Assembly: GCA_026421105.1 (NCBI GenBank)
Contig: JAPKDI010000011.1
Span: 1 to 14,589, forward strand
DNA length: 14,589 nucleotides
Direction of reading: 5' to 3'
Origin: Alphaproteobacteria bacterium
GTDB lineage: Bacteria; Pseudomonadota; Alphaproteobacteria; SHVP01
Shown here: positions 7,310-14,200 of the stretch, one piece after another
Numbering within the stretch: position 1 is the first letter of the stretch
How the letters are laid out: each line of letters begins with the position of its first letter
The notes under the pieces: generated by a model
Database searches by the model: none
The model's input: the letters and a program-made list of their open reading frames with translations, nothing else
Told to the model about the DNA's origin: nothing
Translations under genes and position numbers: made by a program

Positions 7310-8467
7310 GTGCCACAGACACGCCATACCATGTTGGTTGACGCCGACCACGACGACGCGGCTCGTCAGCAATTTGCGACGGGGCTTAAATCCTATCTGT
7401 CCGCGCAAGTCGGTAACGGGACAAAGGCGATTTATTACAACCGGGTCAAACCGGCCTTTCGGAGATCTACCGGGCGGACGCCAGCGACACGGCATGAGGT
7501 CCGTAAGGCGCTATCCATCGACCCCTACTACCAGGCCGCCAGTTCACTAAAGCGCACTGCGCAGGAAATCATGTGGGATGCCGTCGGTGGGCCCGTTGAA
7601 CGGAACTGGTCCGACCTCAAAGTGCGAGCTCGACGGCAAAAAACGACGCGAAGTACACTTCGGCTGAGCCCTGATCTGGTAACCCCGCTTTACCACACTG
7701 CTGTGGACATCCATTGCATGCCCGGGGGCTATCACAGCGAGCTTGGGCCGGATGATCTGTTCGCTGGAGCGTTGTACGACCGTGGCATCTACTTATTCTC
7801 GATGGGCTTGCGCGGCAATCTCAACGATGACTTCGGCCAAAGCCTGGTGCACTGGGTGCGCCATAGTCATCCGGATTTGGCGCCGCAACGCATTCTCGAC
7901 ATGGGATGTTCAGTGGGGCATGGCACGTTGCCCTGGGCCGCTGCCTACCCGCTAGCCGAGCTTCACGCCATCGACGTCGGCGCGCCAATGCTGCGCTATG
8001 CGCAGGCGCGGGCTAACGCGTTAGATGTCACCGTGCACTTCTCACAGCAAAACGCCGAGCACACCGATTTCGCCGACGCGTCGTTCGACCTCATCATCTC
8101 GCAAATCATTATCCATGAAACATCGCGGCGCGCGCTGCCAAATATCTTGCGCGAGTGCCACCGGCTACTGAAGCCCGGTGGGTTGATGGTGCACATGGAC
8201 GGTGTCGATTGGACTGGGCTAGACCCATACGAGGCGTTCGTCCCGGACTGGGATACGTACTTCAACAACGAACCCTTCATCGGCACGCTGCACGATCTTG
8301 ATCTACCGCGGCTTGCCATGCAGGCCGGGTTCGCCACGGACAAGATCATCTTTGGTACTGCGCACAGCGCACGTCGCGACACCGAGAACAGAAACCGCGA
8401 AGAACTCACCGCCGGTGATTTCGGCAATGTTGGCGCTTTTATGGTCTACGGCGGTATCAAGGACTGA
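7310..8467 (+). CDS. Class I SAM-dependent methyltransferase with extended N-terminal region
   Basis: A 385-residue protein with a C-terminal Rossmann methyltransferase domain from about residue 190. SAM-binding motif I is ILDMGCSVGHGT at 195-206, the acidic residue after strand 2 is Asp222 in LHAIDVG, motif II/III is ASFDLIISQIIIHE, and HRLLKPGGLMVHMD follows. The first 190 residues match no domain I recognise. They contain a basic stretch (RARRQKTTRS) and a segment rich in Asp, Tyr and Gly (DDLFAGALYDRGIY) that may form the substrate site. The start is GTG 7310, chosen for its GGAG; ATG 7331 is the alternative and shortens the protein by seven residues. It is divergent from the acyl-CoA synthetase and upstream of the flavoprotein pair. 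The substrate is unknown; a small-molecule O- or C-methyl transfer is more likely than rRNA or protein, but this is only inference. Confidence 0.83.
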   Translation: MPQTRHTMLVDADHDDAARQQFATGLKSYLSAQVGNGTKAIYYNRVKPAFRRSTGRTPATRHEVRKALSIDPYYQAASSLKRTAQEIMWDAVGGPVERNWSDLKVRARRQKTTRSTLRLSPDLVTPLYHTAVDIHCMPGGYHSELGPDDLFAGALYDRGIYLFSMGLRGNLNDDFGQSLVHWVRHSHPDLAPQRILDMGCSVGHGTLPWAAAYPLAELHAIDVGAPMLRYAQARANALDVTVHFSQQNAEHTDFADASFDLIISQIIIHETSRRALPNILRECHRLLKPGGLMVHMDGVDWTGLDPYEAFVPDWDTYFNNEPFIGTLHDLDLPRLAMQAGFATDKIIFGTAHSARRDTENRNREELTAGDFGNVGAFMVYGGIKD

Positions 8468-8678
8468 ACCGCAGAGTGCGTCACCCCCTCCCCCATATTG
8501 GGCAGCGCAACAGGCCGAGGGGTACTTCGCGGCCACCGTTTCCGACCAGGTCACACGCCGCGACGGTGATTTGACCGGCGTGCTACCCGGCCGCCAGGTA
8601 CGCACCGCGTAGGATCGTAAAATTTGTCAGTCTGGTGTCTGGCGTTAGTGTTAGACAAAACAACAGCATGAGTTCGCC
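8468..8678 (+). other. Intergenic region with coding-like tail and a possible leader
   Basis: This is 211 bp between the methyltransferase and the first flavoprotein. From about 8475 to 8613 one plus-strand frame reads smoothly (PPYWAAQQAEGYFAATVSDQ, later GDLTGVLPGRQVRTA, then stop). It looks protein-like but has no start of its own and matches no family I know, so it may be the 3' end of a lost gene. After 8614 the sequence becomes AT-richer, with TTGTCA at 8624-8629 as a possible -35 element but no good -10. A five-codon frame, ATG 8668 to TGA 8682 (MSSP), overlaps the flavoprotein ATG as ATGA. Confidence 0.3.
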
Positions 8679-10076
8679 ATGATTTTGCCCGCCGAGAACA
8701 AGACGTTCGAGCTTTCCGTTCCCATTCTGGTGATCGGCGCTGGGGCCTGTGGGATCAGCGCCGCGCTGACCGCCAAAGAGAACGGCGCCAAAGTCATGCT
8801 ACTGGAACGCGACGACACGCCAAGTGGCTCGTCCGCGCTATCGACCTGCCTTATCCCGGCGGCTGGAACAAAGCTCCAAGCAGCAGCGGGGGTTGAGGAC
8901 TCGGTCGAAATCTTTGCCGAGGATCTGATCGCTAAGGCCAAAAATAAGAGCAACCCCGACATGGCGTATTGGGTGGCGGCGGCGAGCGGTCCAACGGTTG
9001 ATTGGCTAGTTGATACCGTCGGGTTGCCGTTGTCGCTGGTGACTGGGTTCAAGTATCCGGGACATAGCGTCTACCGCATGCATGGTTCGCCCAATCGGAC
9101 CGGCAGTGAGTTAATGGCGGTGATGAACGAAGCAATCGGGCGCGAAGCTATTGACGTAGCGACATCCGCGACGGTGACCGATCTCTATGCCGACACGGCA
9201 ACCGGTCGTGTGACCGGCGTGCGGATCACCCGCCCGGACGGTGCGACCGAAGACATTGGCTGTGACGCACTGATCCTTGCCTGCAACGGCTACGGCGGGA
9301 ACCCCGACATGGTGCGCGAATACGTCGAAGAGATGGCCGACGCTTGGTACTTCGGCCACACCGGTAACAAGGGTGATGCGGTACATTGGGGCGTTGCCTT
9401 GGGTGGCGCAGTCGCAGACATGGGCGGTTATCAGGGGCACGGCGCGGTGACTCAGCCGCACGGTACGCTATTGTTCTGGGGTTTGCTCACCGAAGGCGGC
9501 ATCCAGGTGAACGTAAAGGGCGATCGCTTTTCGAATGAAGTCCGCGGCTACTCGGAACAAGCAGTTGAGGTAATCGCCCAGCCCGACAAAGTGGCGTGGG
9601 AGATCTGGGATGAAGGCGGACACAAGCTAGGCCTCGATTTCCAGGACTACCGCAACGGGATTGAGATGGGCGCGCATAAGTCCGCCGATACCGTTGAGGG
9701 CATTGCCGAGCGGAGCGGCATACCGCTCGACGCGCTGCAAAAGACCTTTGCCAATGTGGCCGCCTATCACTCCGGGACCAAGGAGGATCCGACGGGCCGC
9801 GATTGGTCCAGTTCCAAACCACTGCAACCACCTTATCATTTTGCCAAGATAACAGGCGCGTTGTTTCACACGCAGGGCGGCCTGGTGGTCAACGACAAGA
9901 CCCAGGTGTTGCGCGAGGACGGGTCAGCACTGCCCAACGTCTTCGCAGGCGGTGGTGCCGCTCGCGGCCTCTCAGGCCCCTCGCGGTGGGGCTATTTGTC
10001 GGGCAACGGGCTGCTGACCGCGACCGTTTTGGGGCGCATTGCCGGGCGCGAAGCGGCCAAGATGGTGAAGAGCTAA
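8679..10076 (+). CDS. FAD-dependent oxidoreductase, fumarate reductase/ketosteroid dehydrogenase superfamily (copy 1)
   Basis: A 465-residue flavoprotein of the FAD_binding_2 family. The N-terminal dinucleotide fold is VPILVIGAGACG, with G20xG22xxG25 and Glu43 closing strand 2 (MLLERD). The substrate-capping region carries GNKGDAVHWG near 229-238 and GDRFSNEVRG at 281-290. The C-terminal FAD segment has FHTQGGL (His397), LPNVFAGGG, and SGPSRWGYLSGNGLL. These fit enzymes that reduce or introduce a C=C bond next to a carbonyl, such as fumarate reductases and 3-ketosteroid 1-dehydrogenases. Arg289 sits where fumarate reductases carry the catalytic arginine, an approximate alignment by eye. No haem motif or Tat signal is seen, so it is probably cytoplasmic. 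ATG 8679 lacks a strong Shine-Dalgarno. It is tandem with a paralogue 47 bp downstream. The substrate is unknown. Confidence 0.87.
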   Translation: MILPAENKTFELSVPILVIGAGACGISAALTAKENGAKVMLLERDDTPSGSSALSTCLIPAAGTKLQAAAGVEDSVEIFAEDLIAKAKNKSNPDMAYWVAAASGPTVDWLVDTVGLPLSLVTGFKYPGHSVYRMHGSPNRTGSELMAVMNEAIGREAIDVATSATVTDLYADTATGRVTGVRITRPDGATEDIGCDALILACNGYGGNPDMVREYVEEMADAWYFGHTGNKGDAVHWGVALGGAVADMGGYQGHGAVTQPHGTLLFWGLLTEGGIQVNVKGDRFSNEVRGYSEQAVEVIAQPDKVAWEIWDEGGHKLGLDFQDYRNGIEMGAHKSADTVEGIAERSGIPLDALQKTFANVAAYHSGTKEDPTGRDWSSSKPLQPPYHFAKITGALFHTQGGLVVNDKTQVLREDGSALPNVFAGGGAARGLSGPSRWGYLSGNGLLTATVLGRIAGREAAKMVKS

Positions 10077-10112
10077 AACGCCCGACCTGCTGTGCTAGCC
10101 TAATTGCCGAAC

Positions 10113-10118
10113 AAGGAG
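10113..10118 (+). promoter_or_regulatory. Strong ribosome binding site of flavoprotein copy 2
   Basis: AAGGAG five bases before ATG 10124. This fixes the start and rejects the 107-codon upstream extension, which would lie inside the preceding flavoprotein gene in another frame. Confidence 0.75.
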
Positions 10119-10123
10119 CCGCC

Positions 10124-11551
10124 ATGCCCGTTAAGCCCGCCGCCGGAAAACCCTTTGAATACACCGTACCCGTTGTCGTTGTTGGTGCAGGCGCGGGCGG
10201 CTTGACCGCGGCCCTTGCCGCCCGTGACGGGGGTGCCGAGGTGTTGTTGTTGGAACGCGATCACACACCGCGTGGTTCGACCTCCATGTCGCAAGGCAAC
10301 ATTGCTGCCGCCGGCACCAAGAGCCAAGCCGCTGCGGGCATCGATGACTCAGGTAAAAGATTTGGCGATGACATCGTTGCACTGGCTCGTGGTGAAACCG
10401 ACGTTGAACTAGCTTACGCCTTCGCGGCTGCGTCGGGTCCAACGGTGGATTGGTTGACGGAAAAGCACAACGTCCCGCTGGAAGTTGATCTCGATTGGGG
10501 CGCAAAGCTCGGCCATTCATGCTCACGCATTCATGCGACGCCCAGCAAGACGGGCACCGAGTTGATGAGTTGCCTGATGAATGCCTGTGACGCGGCGGGC
10601 GTTGACCTCATCACCGATGCGCATGTTGTTGATGTCTATGCCGACGAGGACGGCACGGTGCGCGGCGTGCGGTTCGAGCGGCCCGACGGCTCGGACGAAG
10701 AGGTTGGATGTGGCGCGCTAGTCTTGACGACCTGCGGCTTTGGCGCCAACCGCGACATGATCCGCAAGTTCATCCCAGACATGGGAGAGGCGCTCTACCA
10801 CGGGCACGAAGGGAATGAAGGCGAAGGCATCCGGTGGGGTATGGAACTGGGCGCCGCAACTGCTGACATGACAGCGTTCCAAGGCCTTGGTGCTTTGGCC
10901 GAACCGTCGCGCGTGTTGATCCACTACAACGCCATTCTTAACGGCGGCATCGTGGTCAATGTTAACGGCGACCGGTTTACGGATGAAACCACTGACATCT
11001 CCGGTATGGGCCGCAAAGTGACCGCGCAGCCCGAGCATTATGTCTGGTTCATCTTTGACCAGAAGCGCCAGGACTTTGTCCTGAAATACGAAGAGCACAA
11101 AGAGGCGATGGAGGTCGGCGCAGTGAAGAAGGCCGACACACTGGAAGAACTCTCACAAATCACCAAGGTACCAGCTAAGGCCTTGCAAAAAACATTGGAT
11201 GGCGCGTCTGCGATGCAAAACGGCAAGGGCAAAGATCCCCATGGCCGTGACTTCGCGAGCGAAGAGCCGCTGGAAGGCCCGCCGTGGTACGTCGTCAAAT
11301 CGGTGGGGGCGTTGTTTCACACCCAGGGCGGGTTGGTGATCGACGCTAACGCGCAAGTGCAGCGAGAAAACGGATCGCCTCTGCCCAACTTGTTTGCTGC
11401 CGGGGGTACCGCGCGCTCTACATCGGGCCCGTCGGACTGGGGCTACATTCCGGCCGCCGGGTTGTTCACTGCCACCACCCAGGGCCGCCTTGCCGGCGAA
11501 GCCGCCGCGCGGACCATTGCGTCAGCCAAGCAAAGCGCCGCCGCCGAATAG
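10124..11551 (+). CDS. FAD-dependent oxidoreductase, fumarate reductase/ketosteroid dehydrogenase superfamily (copy 2)
   Basis: A 475-residue paralogue of the preceding gene, colinear over its whole length. The FAD fold is VVVVGAGAGG with G21xG23xxG26 and Glu44 (LLLERDHTPRGS). ASGPTVDWL is shared with copy 1. GNEGEGIRWG is at about 230-239, GDRFTDETTD at 282-291, FHTQGGL at His399, and SGPSDWGY near the end. Compared with copy 1, the arginine of NEVRG is replaced by threonine (DETTD), and the final FAD helix reads IPAAGLF instead of LSGNGLL. The chemistry or substrate may therefore differ. ATG 10124 is chosen because of AAGGAG five bases upstream. It is probably co-transcribed with copy 1. 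It has no signal peptide or haem-binding motif. The electron acceptor and substrate are unknown. Confidence 0.87.
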   Translation: MPVKPAAGKPFEYTVPVVVVGAGAGGLTAALAARDGGAEVLLLERDHTPRGSTSMSQGNIAAAGTKSQAAAGIDDSGKRFGDDIVALARGETDVELAYAFAAASGPTVDWLTEKHNVPLEVDLDWGAKLGHSCSRIHATPSKTGTELMSCLMNACDAAGVDLITDAHVVDVYADEDGTVRGVRFERPDGSDEEVGCGALVLTTCGFGANRDMIRKFIPDMGEALYHGHEGNEGEGIRWGMELGAATADMTAFQGLGALAEPSRVLIHYNAILNGGIVVNVNGDRFTDETTDISGMGRKVTAQPEHYVWFIFDQKRQDFVLKYEEHKEAMEVGAVKKADTLEELSQITKVPAKALQKTLDGASAMQNGKGKDPHGRDFASEEPLEGPPWYVVKSVGALFHTQGGLVIDANAQVQRENGSPLPNLFAAGGTARSTSGPSDWGYIPAAGLFTATTQGRLAGEAAARTIASAKQSAAAE

Positions 11552-11553
11552 CC

Positions 11554-11937
11554 GTGACGGTGCCGCCAAGCCCTAAACTCCCGGCGTCGATCAGGAAGGC
11601 CGAGAGCAAGCTGGTAACGTTCGGACTTTCGCTACCCGAGACTGTCGAAGAATGACCGTGGGGGAATCGAGCCTTCAAGGTCCGCAAAAAGTCTTTCACG
11701 TTCCTGGTATGCGAACCTGACTCGTTGAAACTTTCGGCCAAGCCACGGGATCCGCTCGCCGAAGCCATGCACCTGCCCTTCACCGAAGCGGCATGCTGAA
11801 ACCTCGGCAAAGCTGGCTGGGTGTCGGCGAAATTCGATGCCGGTGAAAACATTTCGGTTGGTCTGCTGACTAACTGGATGGCCGAGAGTTTTCGATTGAT
11901 CTCGCCCAAGAAGCTCTCCGAAACAATCGAATCCTAA
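11554..11937 (+). pseudogene. MmcQ/YjbR-like (DUF419) pseudogene with two in-frame TGA stops
   Basis: One plus-strand frame from GTG 11554 to TAA 11935-11937 encodes a recognisable MmcQ/YjbR double-wing protein but is broken twice. TGA at 11653-11655 follows LSLPETVEE and precedes PWGNRAFKVRKKSF. TGA at 11797-11799 follows LPFTEAAC and precedes NLGKAGWVSAKFDAGENI. The end, WMAESFRLISPKKLSE, is typical of the family. No frameshift is needed across 128 codons, so the decay looks recent. It lies two bases after the flavoprotein stop and overlaps the 3' end of the convergent GNAT gene by four bases. Family members are small DNA-binding-like proteins of unknown role. This explains the nearly 400 bp that would otherwise be called intergenic. 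Confidence 0.8.
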
Positions 11938-12542
11938 AAACCCTGTTCGTTTACTAGGGAAAGGGTGAACACCATGGTCGTTGCCGAACGGAAACCGAAC
12001 AGGTGACGGAGCGGACCCAGGTGACTCGCCTTGCCCGGAACAAAACCATGCCGCTCATATAGCGCTCGGGCGCGCGGATTGGTGTCAATCACATCGAGTC
12101 GAACTTCGGCAAGGTCGCGTCGAGCAGCCTCGGCTTTGATCTCATTGAGGAGTGCAGACCCGACGCCAAGGCCCCGTGCTTCGGCGTCAACAAAGATTCC
12201 GTCCATCAGCAATTGGTCAGGGGCAGTCTCACGTTCGAGTAGGCTGAGGAGCAGTCCCCGCCAAGTGCCGCCAAACCAGCCGTAGTGGTGCGCCATGTCA
12301 CTCAGCATTCCACCGACAAACACCCCTTCGTGGGTTTTGAAACCGGCAACGCCAATCAGTTTGCCGTCAGGTGTTGTCGCGCCAAACGCAAAGGCCGGGT
12401 CGATCACGTCTTCCAGCCACCGCAACGCCTTTTCGTCGGGCCGCATCAATAGACCAAGTTTTGCTGAGAAGGCTTCCCAAAACAGGCGTGCAGCGATGGA
12501 CTTGCTTTCCGGCGCTAAGCCGGCTCGAACGGTCACATCCAT
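11934..12542 (-). CDS. GNAT-family N-acetyltransferase
   Basis: A 202-residue GCN5-related acetyltransferase using acetyl-CoA. The acetyl-CoA loop of motif A is seen as DGIFVDAEARGLGVGSALL (pyrophosphate loop RGLGVG near 123-128), and motif B as NPRARALYERHGF at 155-167. The N-terminal half, about residues 1-60, is a typical divergent acceptor region. The open frame runs 62 codons further upstream, inside the rhodanese gene in another frame. I start at ATG 12542, preceded on the minus strand by GGGAG about 9 bases away. It follows the rhodanese stop by 13 bp and is likely co-transcribed. The acceptor (protein, amine or antibiotic) is unknown. The 3' end meets the MmcQ relic on the opposite strand. 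Confidence 0.88.
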   Translation of the reverse strand: MDVTVRAGLAPESKSIAARLFWEAFSAKLGLLMRPDEKALRWLEDVIDPAFAFGATTPDGKLIGVAGFKTHEGVFVGGMLSDMAHHYGWFGGTWRGLLLSLLERETAPDQLLMDGIFVDAEARGLGVGSALLNEIKAEAARRDLAEVRLDVIDTNPRARALYERHGFVPGKASHLGPLRHLFGFRSATTMVFTLSLVNEQGF

Positions 12543-12555
12543 ATACTGAGGCTCC

Positions 12556-12960
12556 CTACCCCTGCGGCTTTTTCTGCTCGACTTTCTCGGTCGGGCCGTC
12601 AGCTTCGAGCCAGGCGCTGAAGCCGCCGCCGATGTGGGCGATGGGCAGCAGGCCCATGTCCTGGAGCTGTTTGGTGGCCAGGGCCGAGCGCCAGCCGGAT
12701 TTGCAATAGAGGACGAATTTCTTGCCACTAGCGAAAACGTCGCGGTGGTAAGGGCTGTCAGGGTCGACCCAGAACTCTAGCATTCCCCGGGGGGCATGGA
12801 CGGCGCCGGGGATCTTGCCCTCCTGCCAGAGCTCCCGTACATCGCGAATATCTATGAGGGTCACGGAATCTTCACCGACCAAGGATAAAGCGTTTTTAAC
12901 AGCAATGGTCTCGATGGCAGCGTTGGCCTCGTCGACCAGTTGCTTGTAGCCTTTCTTCAT
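12556..12960 (-). CDS. Single-domain rhodanese-like sulfurtransferase
   Basis: A 134-residue protein with one rhodanese domain, about residues 15-122. LIDIRDVREL at 35-44 forms the N-terminal CH2A-like element, PGAVHAPRGML is at 51-61, and the active-site loop is CKSGWRS with the persulfide-carrying Cys86. The six-residue loop fits sulfurtransferases rather than Cdc25-type phosphatases, which have seven. It probably carries sulfane sulfur in the cytoplasm, since no signal peptide is seen. The minus strand has GGAG ten bases before ATG 12960. A perfect inverted repeat lies 14 bp upstream of the start. It is first in a pair with a GNAT gene and divergent from hspQ. The donor and acceptor are unknown. 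Confidence 0.92.
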   Translation of the reverse strand: MKKGYKQLVDEANAAIETIAVKNALSLVGEDSVTLIDIRDVRELWQEGKIPGAVHAPRGMLEFWVDPDSPYHRDVFASGKKFVLYCKSGWRSALATKQLQDMGLLPIAHIGGGFSAWLEADGPTEKVEQKKPQG

Positions 12961-12974
12961 ACTAAATGTTCTCC

Positions 12975-12994
12975 ACTCTGGGTGACCCCAGAGT
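12975..12994. promoter_or_regulatory. Perfect inverted repeat between rhodanese gene and hspQ
   Basis: ACTCTGGG, a TGAC loop, then CCCAGAGT: an 8-bp perfect dyad. It starts 14 bp upstream of the rhodanese start and ends 49 bp before the hspQ start. A second shorter dyad, GGCCC-CCA-GGGCC, lies at 13004-13016. The first could be an operator for both divergent genes or a leader hairpin in the rhodanese mRNA. No T-tract follows, so it is not an obvious terminator. The cognate factor is unknown. Confidence 0.4.
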
Positions 12995-13028
12995 ACCCGA
13001 TACGGCCCCCAGGGCCACGTAACACGCC

Positions 13029-13035
13029 GAGGAAG
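13029..13035 (+). promoter_or_regulatory. Ribosome binding site of hspQ
   Basis: GAGGAAG, eight bases before the GTG start at 13044. It supports the use of GTG rather than a later ATG. Confidence 0.6.
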
Positions 13036-13043
13036 TTCCAGCT

Positions 13044-13361
13044 GTGAGCGCCAGAAGAGCCCGTTTCAATGTTGGTCAGATCGTCTCCCACCGCGGCGCG
13101 GGCTATCGCGGGGTGGTCTATGACGTCGACCCGACGTTCAGCCTGGATGACGCATGGTACAACGAAATGGCGCGCTCTCGCCCGCCCAGGGACAAGCCCT
13201 GGTACAGCGTGCTGGTCGATGGGGGTGAGCACACAACTTATGTCGCCGAACGCCACTTAGAGCGCAGCGACGACGACACCGCCATTCACAATCCCCTTGT
13301 GGAAGACCTCTTTGCCGAACTTCGCGACGGCACCTACGTGCCGCGCGACCGTCACAACTGA
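13044..13361 (+). CDS. hspQ: Heat shock protein HspQ (YccV-like)
   Basis: A 105-residue protein of the YccV/hemimethylated-DNA-binding family, the same length as E. coli HspQ. It is a small beta-barrel protein that in E. coli affects DnaA stability and acts as a specificity factor for Lon. Visible family features are [23 protein letters not shown] at the start (positions 8-30), then [21 protein letters not shown], and NPLVEDLF near the end. The start is GTG 13044, with GAGGAAG upstream. Its promoter region is shared with the divergent rhodanese gene and contains an inverted repeat. I see no convincing sigma-32 promoter. An SDR gene follows 27 bp downstream and may be co-transcribed. Confidence 0.94.
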   Translation: MSARRARFNVGQIVSHRGAGYRGVVYDVDPTFSLDDAWYNEMARSRPPRDKPWYSVLVDGGEHTTYVAERHLERSDDDTAIHNPLVEDLFAELRDGTYVPRDRHN

Positions 13362-13388
13362 TCATTCGTTTTCATCGGGAGGAAGAAT

Positions 13389-14159
13389 ATGCGTCTTAAG
13401 GGCAAGACGGCGCTCGTCACCGGCGCCGCATCGGGTATTGGCAAAGCCACCGCCGAACGGTTCGCAGAAGAAGGCGCCGTCATCGTATGCGCCGACAAAA
13501 ATGGCGAGGGTGCGAACGCGACCGCAAAAGGAATCAACGACGGAGGCGGCAAGGCGTTTGCAGAAACGCTGGATGTCACCAAGTCTGATCAAGTCAACGC
13601 GGCGATTGCCAACGCTATCGAGCATACCGGCGGCCTGGATATCGTGGTGAACAACGCAGGGATCACGATTGTCGGCAGTGTTGAGCAAATGAGCGAAGCC
13701 CAGTGGGACACCGAGATGGATGTAAACGTGAAGTCCATCTACCTGATGTCAAAGGCTGTGTGGGCGCATATGAAAAACCGCAAGGGCGGTGTCATTCTAA
13801 ACACTGCATCGATCGCCGGCCAGATCGGGATCCCGCAGGATGCGGCCTATTGCGCGTCTAAAGCAGCTGTCATCATGTTGACGCGTTGCATGGCAAAAGA
13901 CGGTGCCGGCGACAAGATCCGCGTGAATTGTGTGTGTCCCGGCTTTATCGACACGCCAATGATCCAGGGCTATTTCAACGATCAGGACGATCCCGCAGCG
14001 GCGCGCGAATTCGCCACAGGCTTGCACCCCCTGGGACGCCTCGGCCTTGCCCGCGATATCGCCAACGGATTCTTGTTCCTCGCAAGCGACGATGCCGAAT
14101 GGGTGACCGGAACGGCCCTCACGGTCGATGGCGGCTTGATGGCAGCCCTCCCCGGTTAG
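13389..14159 (+). CDS. Classical short-chain dehydrogenase/reductase
   Basis: A 256-residue classical SDR that oxidises an alcohol or reduces a ketone with NAD(P). The cofactor loop is TGAASGIG at 11-18. Asp36 at the end of strand 2 (VIVCADKN) favours NAD over NADP. NNAG is at 88-91. The catalytic tetrad is Asn113, Ser141, Tyr154 and Lys158 (YCASK). The C-terminus [13 protein letters not shown] is typical. A strong GGAGG at 13378-13382 lies six bases before ATG 13389. It is 27 bp after hspQ. The substrate is not evident from sequence. FabG-like or 2-hydroxyacyl-CoA dehydrogenases of alicyclic degradation belong to the same family, but I see no residue that selects this role. Confidence 0.93.
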   Translation: MRLKGKTALVTGAASGIGKATAERFAEEGAVIVCADKNGEGANATAKGINDGGGKAFAETLDVTKSDQVNAAIANAIEHTGGLDIVVNNAGITIVGSVEQMSEAQWDTEMDVNVKSIYLMSKAVWAHMKNRKGGVILNTASIAGQIGIPQDAAYCASKAAVIMLTRCMAKDGAGDKIRVNCVCPGFIDTPMIQGYFNDQDDPAAAREFATGLHPLGRLGLARDIANGFLFLASDDAEWVTGTALTVDGGLMAALPG

Positions 14160-14200
14160 TCCCTTGGGTTGAAGCCTGCGCGGGCGGCCCTTAAGCTCGT

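Noticed and set aside
8303..8605. Minus-strand frame of 100 codons across the methyltransferase end
   Set aside because: It is mostly antisense to the methyltransferase and shows no recognisable motif.
9803..10123. N-terminal extension of flavoprotein copy 2 over copy 1
   Set aside because: It lies in another frame inside copy 1, and AAGGAG before ATG 10124 marks the real start.
11653..11799. TGA codons of the MmcQ frame as selenocysteine or reassigned tryptophan
   Set aside because: I saw no SECIS-like stem after either TGA. Neighbouring intact genes end in TGA (pncA, acyl-CoA synthetase, methyltransferase), and the family has no selenocysteine members that I know.
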